A stretch of 64,000 nucleotides of DNA from Clostridia bacterium. GTDB taxonomy: Bacteria; Bacillota; Clostridia; Christensenellales; UBA1242. Below are positions 9,801-17,391 of this stretch, one piece after another; the stretch's first letter is position 1, and every line of letters begins with the position of its first letter. The notes beneath the pieces are model-generated. The model had not been told where the DNA came from and ran no database searches. It was given only the letters and a program-made list of their open reading frames with translations. A program made the translations under genes and the position numbers. The DNA lies in assembly GCA_017541375.1 (NCBI GenBank), contig JAFXZE010000005.1, forward strand, positions 245,919 through 309,918, read 5' to 3'.

Positions 9801-9973
9801 ATCTACTAGATGACTTCAACTTAAAAAAGGTTGATTCTATGGAAGTAGGCGAATTAGTAATAAGTGTGGCCGATAAAATCTCACATAAAAATTCAACAAT
9901 TAAGTTGGATCAAAAACAAGTTACAAGTGATAAACCTCTAAAAATAGAGCTCTCTCTAAAAATTGGACTCTAA
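6854..9973 (+). CDS. Large unknown cytoplasmic protein with a duplicated domain
   Basis: This 1039-residue protein is not recognised. It has no signal peptide and no membrane segments. Residues ~1-350 are helical. A Ser/Lys-rich linker follows near 375-390, then an acidic stretch (~410-450). A helical, TPR-like part (~540-625) contains DYAKAETYYNYAIENR. Two ~110-residue segments, about 660-770 and 815-930, look like diverged copies of one domain: each opens with a (I/F)(Y/F)xE(V/I)xxY(V/L) helix followed by basic helices. They are separated by a Pro/Glu/Thr linker. The ATG at 6854 is placed best relative to AAGGAAG; an ATG two codons earlier touches it. The perfect promoter suggests a well-expressed protein. 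Confidence 0.8.
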   Translation: MKNKQVERKCLQVSYAHKDEAEKDSDNSFSKKYIEHGHFSGDDQSFLYKLAKQLGLSKEVLNRKGILKPFVAKVNEIVDDCNNLNDELSRFYNAKNKRDSASKIIDSIVSLGNKISTLNLEELGIERSNLEQHTAAISTVDCCMNENTTIKELLKLEANLSNPNNHDRIKITAPISVFEFVNGEKTFSLYELISDQLMGNARFNYAKLGMGAENQEQFVLLQDAEIGVNKFIEIAQDKNYNPLLKEELCKAAMIRFIPLLKSAEPLGFSPKYISDSKKFAKVLNCVNAIIFDREKLETLAPKYGTSKKPIDIICGLLLQASGYNINSLFEKTIIDTYGEARESLKLEIKPKLIKAPVINFDEKNTKKINKNSTSKTSSKQSKTYIYTTTYREENGVVEKLNDAYTTEEETDEDYATIENVDDDDQKYFPSIGWDIEGRINYSDEQNSDSLEEIFRRKEEDRIAAEQFALENNLNFHTTEVIPQTTYIRTSTRYKELRKLDAIETAKKKQTEIDEFKNDVKKYIQWYIMGQTNSIWGCSRYPDLTVDIAKELANKYEDETIKQKATNLAIRYSILATEFCIKNEDYAKAETYYNYAIENRSFFADHEEKLKKLDELSTILGKEPILPKKEEEKMKQSDFVSNKAIETNIPTPLTQEDEEKIYQEVMDYVEKKYKNSLGKHRITGQHCVLLNELINLKTKRSIEVIHKEMFLDKIEEKLNSSRQYNNDNAICKATNCIKKYIDNDEELPQSLLQMCDTFEGFIYDCLNGKPKMEQATPTEPTPTQISPIENTEPQEEEKNVEEVPVNDSVDAEFFKEITTYLTKRRHSCVGALNFVDCEMMKEIFEIAENRNIEIANKANYSTIVTNKMNSYKRSPTRKPINYDNMKKAIEELAKYKAPSIKLPTYVGEAIASCCTFFDKYYQSATENGFMNKLLEKAKTNKMIEKEPQIVFKDEPQPVIEEPQTGGEEGNKESISSIIYKSLNYLLDDFNLKKVDSMEVGELVISVADKISHKNSTIKLDQKQVTSDKPLKIELSLKIGL

Positions 9974-10037
9974 AAAATAAAGCTACTAGTTTCTAAGATG
10001 AAACACTCACTTTTGTGATGTAGTGGCGTAACAGATA

Positions 10038-10069
10038 ATAAAAAAGGCTCAGCGAGCCTTTTTTATTAG
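10038..10069. terminator. Bidirectional terminator
   Basis: AAAAAAGGCTC/GAGCCTTTTTT with a three-base loop. It lies between the rightward 1039-residue gene and the leftward surface-protein operon and can serve both. Confidence 0.9.
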
Positions 10070-10085
10070 TATTATTAAATAATCT

Positions 10086-12581
10086 CTATGTATATCTCCA
10101 GATGAGATATTCCATCATTTCATATGTGATTATTCCCTTAGCTAGCGCAACCTTGAGGTGTGGAATTGGGTAAAGATTGAATGTTTCTTCGTCCATATAG
10201 TCAGCAAAATCTTCGTAGGTAAATACCCCGTATTCTGCTAACTCCTCCTCCATGTTGATAAATTTAAGATTTTCGTCATAGTCAAATATGTTAAACATTC
10301 CAGATATACCACCAGGCATAGATAGCATATTGTCGGTGTAAATGTCTAGATGATATTTACCCACTATACTATAGCACCCTACATCTTCAGTCGTGATAAA
10401 CGCATCTACTAAAGTTACCGCTTCATGAGTATCACCATTTAGTTTGACAAATCTGTGTCCAATAAAGTCAGTACAATCATCCTCGTGGATATACTCATAA
10501 CGGTTGGTATCAAGGTCAAAGAAACCATGTTCGTAAATAATTCGTGTAAGCGTACCATCAGAGAAGCGTAAATTTATTACATTATATGTGTGTATTCCAT
10601 CATACTCAATAAAGTTTACATCCGTCGTTACCCACTCTCCAGCCTCGTGGTTAAATACTTTTAGTTTGTCATTTAATGATATGTCATCTACAGCCTTTTG
10701 AGTACCATCCGCCATAGTTACCATGCTACCAGATGCTATACACCATCCTCCACCACTTTCCGAAGCTGAGAATGTGATAGTCACAGTCTGACTTGGCATA
10801 GTAAATTCATATTCACTGTACTGAGTAATGGTCGACAAAGTAACAGAAGTTGGTGATACAGTACATTTAGGATTTGTGTAGCTAGTGTTTCGAGCTGTCA
10901 CTGTGATACTTACCACAGCTTCAGCAGGACAGTTAAAACTCGTGGTCGAAGTGCTGCTGGTGGTTACTGAGGTAGAATGTCCCTTGTAGGTGTATGAAAT
11001 TGTACGATTTACATAACTACCGTTTGTGCCGTTTGATAACGATACTCTATACCTCTTTACATACATAGTAAACTCGATATTCTCTACCGCAGTGAAACTC
11101 TCATAACTTATAGGATCACCTGGTGAATATGTATTGTTTGACTTATCTTTAAAGTAGTCATACTCTGCCCCTGTAGGCAATGTGTATGTCGCTTCCGTGC
11201 TGACATAAGTAATCTCCATGAGTGTATCCCACTCATCATAGATATACACACCTTTGTATTCCTCATCGCTTGCTGTGAGATATCCTTTAGTATCAGGCAA
11301 GTCTACATAAGCATATTCCGCATTAACTTTTGTGCTATCATATGTAGTGTGCATTCCACCCTCGATATGGGTAGTACCATAAAACATATTTGTCGCAGTG
11401 GTTACACTGTGAATGGTCCACAAATTACTTACATAAATCGTGGTAAGATTGGGCATGGAATAAAACATTTGATTCATATTGGTTACGTTACTTGTGTCAA
11501 ATTTGGATAGGTTTAATTCCGTAGCGCCACAGCTAGAGAACATACTCTCTAAAGTAGTGGCATGGTCTGTAGTCATGGTGCCTAGGTCTAGTGTAGTGAG
11601 GCTACTACATCCAGAAAACATGCCACTAAAGTTGGTCACATTTACGGTAATAAATGAGCTTAGATCTATGCTACTTAAACTACTGCAATTCAAAAACATA
11701 TTTTGCATGTTTACTACATTGCTAGTATTCAAGCCCGTTAGGTCGAGTGTAGTGAGAGCACTACAACCAGAAAACATGCTTTGCATAGTACAAGTAGCGT
11801 TCATCTTTACTGAATTAGCAGTGAAACTAGTCAACCTAGAACACCCTGAAAACATCTCTGTAAAGTCGGTCACAATTTGAGCATCAAAACTACTGATATC
11901 CACACTAGTGATACCCGAATTTTTAAACATCCCACGCATTGTGGTGACATTGGGTGTACGATAATCAGTTGTATCCACACTAGATAAGTTGGTACATCCA
12001 TAAAACATATTCGCTAACGTTGTAGATAGATTGGTAGAAATGTTATCAGAGTTATAAATATTTGTCAAAGCAGAATCCCCAGAAAACATATTTTCATGGC
12101 TCACACTTTCCACACTGTTAAAGTTGCGAAAATCTACAGTTTTTAATGCACTAAAGTTTTCAAACATATGAGCACAATCTCTACTAGCGATTAGGTTTGG
12201 GCTGAGCACATAAGCAGTTTTTTCTCCTTTGACGTAAAATACTCTAATGTTTGCATTTTGAGTGGCATCGATATTTTGAGATGAGCCTGTATCCCAGTTT
12301 AATTTATTTGCATACACGCTATCTGTCCACACATCAAATATAATGTGTTCTAATGTATCATCTACTGATGTATAACTAGATACATTATTTTTTACCGATT
12401 TTTTAATGGCAAGATTAACCTCATCTCCATCTACTAAAAAACAATATGGGGAAATGAAAGATATGGTGTATTCACTTACGACACCCACGCCTCGAGCAGC
12501 AAACACATAAAGCATCGATACTAGAGGGACAAGTGCTACAAACATCATGATATTCATCATCAATCGCAGACTTTTTATCAT
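10086..12581 (-). CDS. BspA-like leucine-rich surface protein ending in a Hint domain
   Basis: An 831-residue exported protein. An N-terminal hydrophobic segment (MNIMMFVALVPLVSMLYVFAA) targets it to the membrane or outside. Residues ~120-430 carry repeated MFSGCSxLTTLDLxxxxTxxVTNM units of the BspA/DUF285 leucine-rich type. A beta-rich part of about 150 residues follows. From ~613 to the end there is an intein/hedgehog-like Hint domain: CIASGSMVTMADGTQKAVD at the splice-site position and RIIYEHGFFDL at the block-B position. It is the last gene of a leftward operon and overlaps the signal peptidase gene by four bases (ATGA). The Hint part suggests self-cleavage or covalent attachment at the surface; that is inference, and no downstream extein is encoded. 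Confidence 0.85.
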   Translation of the reverse strand: MIKSLRLMMNIMMFVALVPLVSMLYVFAARGVGVVSEYTISFISPYCFLVDGDEVNLAIKKSVKNNVSSYTSVDDTLEHIIFDVWTDSVYANKLNWDTGSSQNIDATQNANIRVFYVKGEKTAYVLSPNLIASRDCAHMFENFSALKTVDFRNFNSVESVSHENMFSGDSALTNIYNSDNISTNLSTTLANMFYGCTNLSSVDTTDYRTPNVTTMRGMFKNSGITSVDISSFDAQIVTDFTEMFSGCSRLTSFTANSVKMNATCTMQSMFSGCSALTTLDLTGLNTSNVVNMQNMFLNCSSLSSIDLSSFITVNVTNFSGMFSGCSSLTTLDLGTMTTDHATTLESMFSSCGATELNLSKFDTSNVTNMNQMFYSMPNLTTIYVSNLWTIHSVTTATNMFYGTTHIEGGMHTTYDSTKVNAEYAYVDLPDTKGYLTASDEEYKGVYIYDEWDTLMEITYVSTEATYTLPTGAEYDYFKDKSNNTYSPGDPISYESFTAVENIEFTMYVKRYRVSLSNGTNGSYVNRTISYTYKGHSTSVTTSSTSTTSFNCPAEAVVSITVTARNTSYTNPKCTVSPTSVTLSTITQYSEYEFTMPSQTVTITFSASESGGGWCIASGSMVTMADGTQKAVDDISLNDKLKVFNHEAGEWVTTDVNFIEYDGIHTYNVINLRFSDGTLTRIIYEHGFFDLDTNRYEYIHEDDCTDFIGHRFVKLNGDTHEAVTLVDAFITTEDVGCYSIVGKYHLDIYTDNMLSMPGGISGMFNIFDYDENLKFINMEEELAEYGVFTYEDFADYMDEETFNLYPIPHLKVALAKGIITYEMMEYLIWRYT

Positions 12582-13816
12582 TTTCCCCTCCTTCTCTCAC
12601 TTACCAACTCATGCGCCATCTTTAATCTATTCTTTATCATTTGTTCTTTACGTTTGATCAATTGTCTTTGTTCATTGTAGTATGAAGCTATCTTCTTTAT
12701 GTTTTCACCCTCATTATATCTAGCCTCACAAAGCTGGTTTAGGTTCAATAGCTTTTTCATAGGATAGAGCACTAGGCGTTTGCTATTTACATATTTATTT
12801 AACGCATATGGCTCATTACCATCTGGCCACAAAAGACGAACATAAGTCGGGATTTCTTTTTTGCTAGCCTGAGACAACACTTTATATTTTGAAGTAGTCT
12901 CCATAAAAAATCCTAAGTTATTCTTTACACAAATATCATCAGTAATTTTTCGTTTTTGCTCCACAACATCTAGCTCTAGTAACGATAGATATAATTGTTT
13001 CCACACAGAACGAATCAACAAAACTATCAATATTACAATAGGAATTAGCAAAAACAGTATAAATCCTGTCCTCGAAGTAAGAAACAGTATAAAACCTAAA
13101 ACCGCCTGTCCAAAACCAGATTCATCATAAATACCTACTACCATCTCTTCACTAATAAACCAGCTATCCTTTACGGCGTTGGCAGACCCTTGTGTTTTAA
13201 ACCAATATTTACCATTTTCATCCATATAAGCATTTGTGATGTGGTGAAACACAAGCATAGCTCCACTGGTGCTAGCCTCTGTGATTTCTTGTTTGTGAAA
13301 TCCCCAAAATTGCCCAAAGCTAACGTCATACTTTGTAGGATCATCCGACAAAGTTATTTCTTCTTTCTTTAGTGAATGATATTTTAAATAGTTTTCTGGA
13401 TATGCATAAAATGCTATTTTATCACCTATATGAAGTGTGTGTGCATCTACAGGATGAATAACTATATTGTCACCAATAGCAAAGCCACTAGAGTATGTTT
13501 TGCCATCAATTTCAATAGAGTCGGCAGTCATACTTCCACTAGAAATTTGTAACGCACTATACCCAAAAATCATGTTTGGACTTTTGTTGAAAATATTTAT
13601 AAAACTACTAACACAAATGATAATACAACTCACAACGAATATTACTGCAAATCCATTACCAATATACCCCCAAATCAGTTGCGCTTTAGTCTTTTGAAAA
13701 TTTTTAGAATTATCTACATCACTTTTTTTACGGCTATACTTTTGTTTTAGTTTTAAAGATAATTTATCAAGTTTTGTCTTATCAATATTGACGGGGGTTT
13801 TCAACACTTTTTCCAT
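12578..13816 (-). CDS. SipW-type signal peptidase I with long cytoplasmic tail
   Basis: A membrane serine protease of family S26B (ER/SipW type). An N-terminal charged region and a membrane segment near residues 40-60 precede SSGSM, with the nucleophile Ser near residue 92. GDNIVIHP and IGDKIAFY follow, then HHIT near residue 190, where His replaces the usual Lys as general base. A second membrane segment lies near 255-285 (GFILFLLIPIVILIVLLI). A basic C-terminal tail of about 130 residues is longer than in SipW. It sits in an operon with TasA/camelysin-like proteins, whose signal peptides SipW enzymes process, so it very likely matures them. It overlaps its neighbours by one and four bases. 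Confidence 0.85.
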   Translation of the reverse strand: MEKVLKTPVNIDKTKLDKLSLKLKQKYSRKKSDVDNSKNFQKTKAQLIWGYIGNGFAVIFVVSCIIICVSSFINIFNKSPNMIFGYSALQISSGSMTADSIEIDGKTYSSGFAIGDNIVIHPVDAHTLHIGDKIAFYAYPENYLKYHSLKKEEITLSDDPTKYDVSFGQFWGFHKQEITEASTSGAMLVFHHITNAYMDENGKYWFKTQGSANAVKDSWFISEEMVVGIYDESGFGQAVLGFILFLTSRTGFILFLLIPIVILIVLLIRSVWKQLYLSLLELDVVEQKRKITDDICVKNNLGFFMETTSKYKVLSQASKKEIPTYVRLLWPDGNEPYALNKYVNSKRLVLYPMKKLLNLNQLCEARYNEGENIKKIASYYNEQRQLIKRKEQMIKNRLKMAHELVSERRRGK

Positions 13817-14403
13817 CAGCTTGTCCCCCTTTCCTCAAGATTTAGGATAAAAGCCCCTTTACAAAAAGCATCAAAATCTTCGTTAGCCACTTTTATATAT
13901 ACTATTACATTCATTTTTTCTTCAGGAGATAAAATCTTATCAAAAAGGAGGTTTCCATTATACTCTTGGTCAACATTATCCACAGAAAAACTAACCCACA
14001 TATTTTCCTGCTCTTCGATATTTAGCTCTAACTTCGCTCCAATTGGTGTTTTTCCGCTATTTTCTAGAGAATATCGATATTCTATCACTTGACCACATGT
14101 GAGCTTTGTTTGTACATTGGTTTTATATTCATTAGTCTCATTCTCACCAAATGTTATGATTTGACCATTTAGGTGGTTTTCACCACCGCCTGACACAATT
14201 ATCGGATCTATTACGACTTGAAACTTCGTCTCATTTTCGGTATTGCACGACTTTAGCAATAAAAACAATATTACTACACCAACTATCAACAAAATCCCCA
14301 AAGAAATACTCAGCGAAAGCCACACTTTGCGCTTTTTAGCCTTTTTAAATTGAGGGTCTAAGTCGATGTCCTTTGTGTCATCCTCTATTTTTTCATCTTT
14401 CAT
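13816..14403 (-). CDS. Membrane-anchored accessory protein of the fibre operon
   Basis: A 195-residue protein with an acidic N-terminus, one membrane segment (~25-50, WLSLSISLGILLIVGVVIL) and an extracellular beta-rich domain. NSGKTPIGAKLELNIEE and the ENMWVSFSVDN stretch resemble the late strands of camelysin/TasA folds. Its position between a TasA-like subunit and a SipW-type peptidase is like that of TapA, but there is no obvious sequence match to TapA. The ATG at 14403 follows AGGAG; an earlier in-frame ATG has no site. A minor fibre subunit or anchor is my inference. Confidence 0.75.
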   Translation of the reverse strand: MKDEKIEDDTKDIDLDPQFKKAKKRKVWLSLSISLGILLIVGVVILFLLLKSCNTENETKFQVVIDPIIVSGGGENHLNGQIITFGENETNEYKTNVQTKLTCGQVIEYRYSLENSGKTPIGAKLELNIEEQENMWVSFSVDNVDQEYNGNLLFDKILSPEEKMNVIVYIKVANEDFDAFCKGAFILNLEERGTS

Positions 14404-14419
14404 AACTCTCCTATTACAC

Positions 14420-14446
14420 AAAAAACCTTGTTGCCAAGGTTTTTTC
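14420..14446 (-). terminator. Terminator/attenuator between fibre subunit and downstream genes
   Basis: AAAAAACCTTG/CAAGGTTTTTT with a short loop, read leftward. It lies directly after the TasA-like gene and would let the major subunit be made in excess over the three downstream genes. Confidence 0.85.
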
Positions 14447-14463
14447 TCAATTGTAATCTAAAT

Positions 14464-15093
14464 TTATGCTGATGGCGCTTTACCAGTAAGCACGAATGCA
14501 AATGTTCCTGTTGCGTTTACATTGCTATCTAAGTTATCAACACTTACATGGATAGTAATTGTAGCGACACCGCTAGGTGATAACCCTGTTACCAAATTGT
14601 TATAAGTGGTTCCAGTAGTACCTGTAGCTCCACTACTTAAAGATACTGTATATGTGTATGTTAGGTTGTTATCAGCAGTATCAGGATCTGAATTTAGTGC
14701 GATATCCATAAGATTTGTTGTTTCATTGTTTGTGATTACATATACAAAGTCTACATAAGCTTGCTCAGTATTACCACTAGATACTGATTTTAATACTGGT
14801 GTTACACTTTGAAAAGATTTTACATTAGCAACATCGTTTGTTGCCTCAGAACCACTAAATGTAATAGTAGTTGTGGTTCCATCTGTAGTCAAGTTTGTTG
14901 CTGTTGAATCATTGTAAACTTGATAGCTACCTGTAATAGTAGCTTTTACGTGGATTGCGGTATAACTAATAGTAAATCCACTGTTTACTGTTGCATTTCT
15001 AGCCGCCCAAACAGCAGTGATTGCGACCGCAGCCACCAAAAATACTGCGACCAATGCGCTCATAGAAATGATTACTTTCTTTTTAGCTGACAT
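14464..15093 (-). CDS. TasA/camelysin-like secreted fibre subunit
   Basis: A 209-residue exported protein. The signal peptide has the SipW-dependent look: KKK, then a long hydrophobic core (~9-29) ending in TAVWAARNATVNSGFT. The mature part is Thr/Ser/Gly-rich beta sandwich sequence with no cysteine, ending in a strand ATGTFAFVLTGKAP. In Bacillus, TasA and CalY form extracellular amyloid-like biofilm fibres after SipW cleavage. Here the gene is first in an operon with its own promoter, is followed by a terminator-like hairpin, and shares the operon with a SipW-type peptidase. The family is inferred from signal peptide, size and context; I could not align it to TasA motifs. Confidence 0.75.
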   Translation of the reverse strand: MSAKKKVIISMSALVAVFLVAAVAITAVWAARNATVNSGFTISYTAIHVKATITGSYQVYNDSTATNLTTDGTTTTITFSGSEATNDVANVKSFQSVTPVLKSVSSGNTEQAYVDFVYVITNNETTNLMDIALNSDPDTADNNLTYTYTVSLSSGATGTTGTTYNNLVTGLSPSGVATITIHVSVDNLDSNVNATGTFAFVLTGKAPSA

Positions 15094-15115
15094 AATTTAC
15101 TCCTTTAATTTTTTA

Positions 15116-15133
15116 ATTTCAATGAATTGAAAT
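15116..15133. promoter_or_regulatory. Perfect inverted repeat in the fibre-operon leader
   Basis: ATTTCAAT, two bases, ATTGAAAT lies between the promoter and the ribosome site of the TasA-like gene. It could be a repressor operator or an RNA hairpin in the 5' leader. Confidence 0.55.
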
Positions 15134-15142
15134 GTTAGTTAT

Positions 15143-15171
15143 ATGATAACACCCATAATTTTAAAAGTCAA
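15143..15171 (-). promoter_or_regulatory. Promoter of the TasA-like gene
   Basis: Read leftward: TTGACT (15171-15166), 17 bp, TATCAT (15148-15143). Confidence 0.75.
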
Positions 15172-15318
15172 ACAATTTTAACTATAATATTAAAATTTTT
15201 TTAATATTTTAGTTACACTAAAAATATCTTTCTAACTTATATTATTTACAAAAAAACTTCATAATATAGTTTGTACAAGGTTAAAAATCTTGTGGTATAA
15301 TTTACCAATTTTCGATAT

Positions 15319-15349
15319 AAAAAGAACTTACATATTAGTTCTTTTTGTC
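15319..15349 (-). terminator. Terminator after the LRR protein
   Basis: AAAAAGAACT/AGTTCTTTTT inverted repeat directly after the stop codon of the leftward LRR gene. Confidence 0.8.
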
Positions 15350-15359
15350 ATTAATTTTA

Positions 15360-16979
15360 CTAAGTATAATTGTAATGCATAGTACATATGCCAGCAAAAT
15401 TTTCATTTGGGTCTGTAAAAGTAATTCTGTTCCATTGAGCTTCATTACCTCTATAATACACATCATCAAAAATAGTGCTTTGATTTTCAATTGTGGTAAT
15501 GCTAGTCGGAATTACAACACTGGTTAAATTTAACCAATCCAAACAATGAGCTCTCAATATTTGAATGTCGTTAGATATTTCTAACTGGGTTATCTTTGAA
15601 TTGTTTATATAAAAATTTACTTCATTTATAGTATCATAATTGGGGTTAGCTTTCTCATTTTCTGGTTTTAAATTTAACCAAGCAGTTAAACTTGGGGCAT
15701 ATATCTTTGATAGTTTTCTACAATTTTCAAATGCATTTTTGCCAATATTTACTAGGTTATTACCAAATTTAAATGATTCTATATCACTGTCTTTAAAACA
15801 ATTTTTGTAGATGCTTGTTACTTTACACCCTCCAATCGTATCTGGTATAGAAACTGTTTTACTCTCTTGATTAAACTCAACAACTATTGCTGCATTTTTA
15901 TCTCTACAATAGTATGTACAGTTGTTATCGGTTTTACAATATAAGAGTGAACCATATTCTTTGAGTTTATCATAATATATTATATTTCGCAAATGCAACT
16001 TCCCATCATCTTCATAAGCGACATTCTCTCTCCAAGTAGCACCAAAGCAATATATATAATTATGCGCGTAATTTAAGTTTGAAAAACTGTACACTATAGA
16101 ATTAAAAAGGCTATTATTTCCTGATTGAGAATTTTGGTATAAATTTTCCCAATTAGTTTCATTACCGTTAAAACACACTACCATATCCGAAGGACATCCC
16201 TCAAAAGCATTTTGGCCTATTTCAGTAATTAAAGATGGTAAGCCTACATATTCTAGTCGTTTACAATTTTTAAACGATTCTTTGCCTATATGAGTTATAG
16301 TTTTGCTATATATGCCCATGATTTCATATTCTTTAAAAGCGCCATCGGCGATCTTTCTCACAGGATATCCTTTATAATATTCTCTTAAAAGTACAACCCC
16401 AACATGTACTGTTACTTTATCTTCGGGAAAGCTCATTCCAATAGGTGGAGACTGAATAGAGCATGCTTTTCGTTTGTCAGTCAATGTACTACCGTATCTA
16501 TCACTCAACCCCGTAACAACACCTTCCCCATTTTCTACTGTATAAGAACATTGTAATGGGGCTAATTCAGTATGCATTCTAATTTCTGTGATACCATTAT
16601 CGACTAACATAGTAAAAGTATGTCTTTGAAATACATCTTCCCCCAACTCAAAACCAGTATAATAAGAAACTTTTTTCCTTATTTCAGGAGTAACAGAGAA
16701 ATACCAAAACCCTTCAGCATCTTCACCATAAGCCAGCCCAACAGTTTCAAATTTTTTCTCTACGTCACCAGACTTTGGTAGTTTAGTAAATATGGTATCA
16801 TAATCATCTCCCTTTACGGAGCCTTCTAGATGATATATGCTATCCACAGGGCCTAGATACCAATATACTGTAACTTTCCCTTTTTCTTGAAACAACAGTA
16901 ACAAGAGCACTATTAATGCAATGACTGATAATAGTACAAAAATAGTTATACCAATCGCAATTTTCTTTTTGTTATCCAC
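15360..16979 (-). CDS. Membrane-anchored LRR_5 (BspA-type) surface protein
   Basis: A 539-residue protein with an N-terminal membrane anchor (~8-31) and an extracellular part. Residues ~205-270 and ~370-440 carry type-5 leucine-rich repeats of the BspA kind, for example ITHIGKESFKNCKRLEYVG and NLVNIGKNAFENCRKL. Such repeats usually serve adhesion or binding at the surface. The start is GTG at 16979, with GGAGG six bases upstream. Its C-terminus ends in another partial repeat (IENQSTIFDDV). It lies upstream of the fibre operon but has its own terminator, so it is a separate unit. The ligand is unknown. Confidence 0.85.
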   Translation of the reverse strand: MDNKKKIAIGITIFVLLSVIALIVLLLLLFQEKGKVTVYWYLGPVDSIYHLEGSVKGDDYDTIFTKLPKSGDVEKKFETVGLAYGEDAEGFWYFSVTPEIRKKVSYYTGFELGEDVFQRHTFTMLVDNGITEIRMHTELAPLQCSYTVENGEGVVTGLSDRYGSTLTDKRKACSIQSPPIGMSFPEDKVTVHVGVVLLREYYKGYPVRKIADGAFKEYEIMGIYSKTITHIGKESFKNCKRLEYVGLPSLITEIGQNAFEGCPSDMVVCFNGNETNWENLYQNSQSGNNSLFNSIVYSFSNLNYAHNYIYCFGATWRENVAYEDDGKLHLRNIIYYDKLKEYGSLLYCKTDNNCTYYCRDKNAAIVVEFNQESKTVSIPDTIGGCKVTSIYKNCFKDSDIESFKFGNNLVNIGKNAFENCRKLSKIYAPSLTAWLNLKPENEKANPNYDTINEVNFYINNSKITQLEISNDIQILRAHCLDWLNLTSVVIPTSITTIENQSTIFDDVYYRGNEAQWNRITFTDPNENFAGICTMHYNYT

Positions 16980-17066
16980 AGTAATCCTCCATATTTTACT
17001 TTATTAAATTTACCACAAATAAAATTTTTTTGCAAATAATTTTTGCTAATTAAAAGCAATTAAAAG

Positions 17067-17095
17067 TTGACTTTATCTCGTTTTTGTGGTAAAAT
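17067..17095 (+). promoter_or_regulatory. Promoter of tRNA-Arg
   Basis: TTGACT, 17 bp, TAAAAT, ending 22 bases before the tRNA. Confidence 0.75.
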
Positions 17096-17117
17096 TAATT
17101 TGTTATTAATCGATTTT

Positions 17118-17192
17118 GTCTCGGTAGTTAAATGGATATAACGGAGCCCTCCTAAGGCTCTGTTGTGGGTTCGATTCCCGCCCGAGGCACCA
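17118..17192 (+). tRNA. tRNA-Arg (anticodon CCT)
   Basis: Complete cloverleaf with 7-bp acceptor stem GTCTCGG/CCGAGGC, anticodon loop CTCCTAA, T-arm GTGGGTTCGATTCCCGC, discriminator A and encoded CCA. It reads AGG codons. It is transcribed alone, with its own promoter and terminator. Confidence 0.95.
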
Positions 17193-17207
17193 GCACCCCA
17201 AATGGTT

Positions 17208-17250
17208 GCACCGTGATATAGGTTTGTCCTATATTGGTGCGACTTTTTTG
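17208..17250 (+). terminator. Terminator after tRNA-Arg
   Basis: Long hairpin, GCACC plus GATATAGG pairing with CCTATAT plus GGTGC, followed by TTTTTT. Confidence 0.8.
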
Positions 17251-17347
17251 TTCTTATTTCCTAATTGTATCCTTCTCTAAAGTTTTTTCCCATTAGTCCA
17301 TTGAGCGAGCAAAAATATTACTATATAATTCTGTTTTGTTCTTCATT

Positions 17348-17391
17348 AAAAATAAATGCCTTCACAAATATTTGCGAAAGCATTTATTTTT
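17348..17391 (-). terminator. Terminator after the giant lipoprotein gene
   Basis: AAAATAAATGC/GCATTTATTTT arms around an AT-rich inner stem; T-run on the leftward strand. Confidence 0.75.
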
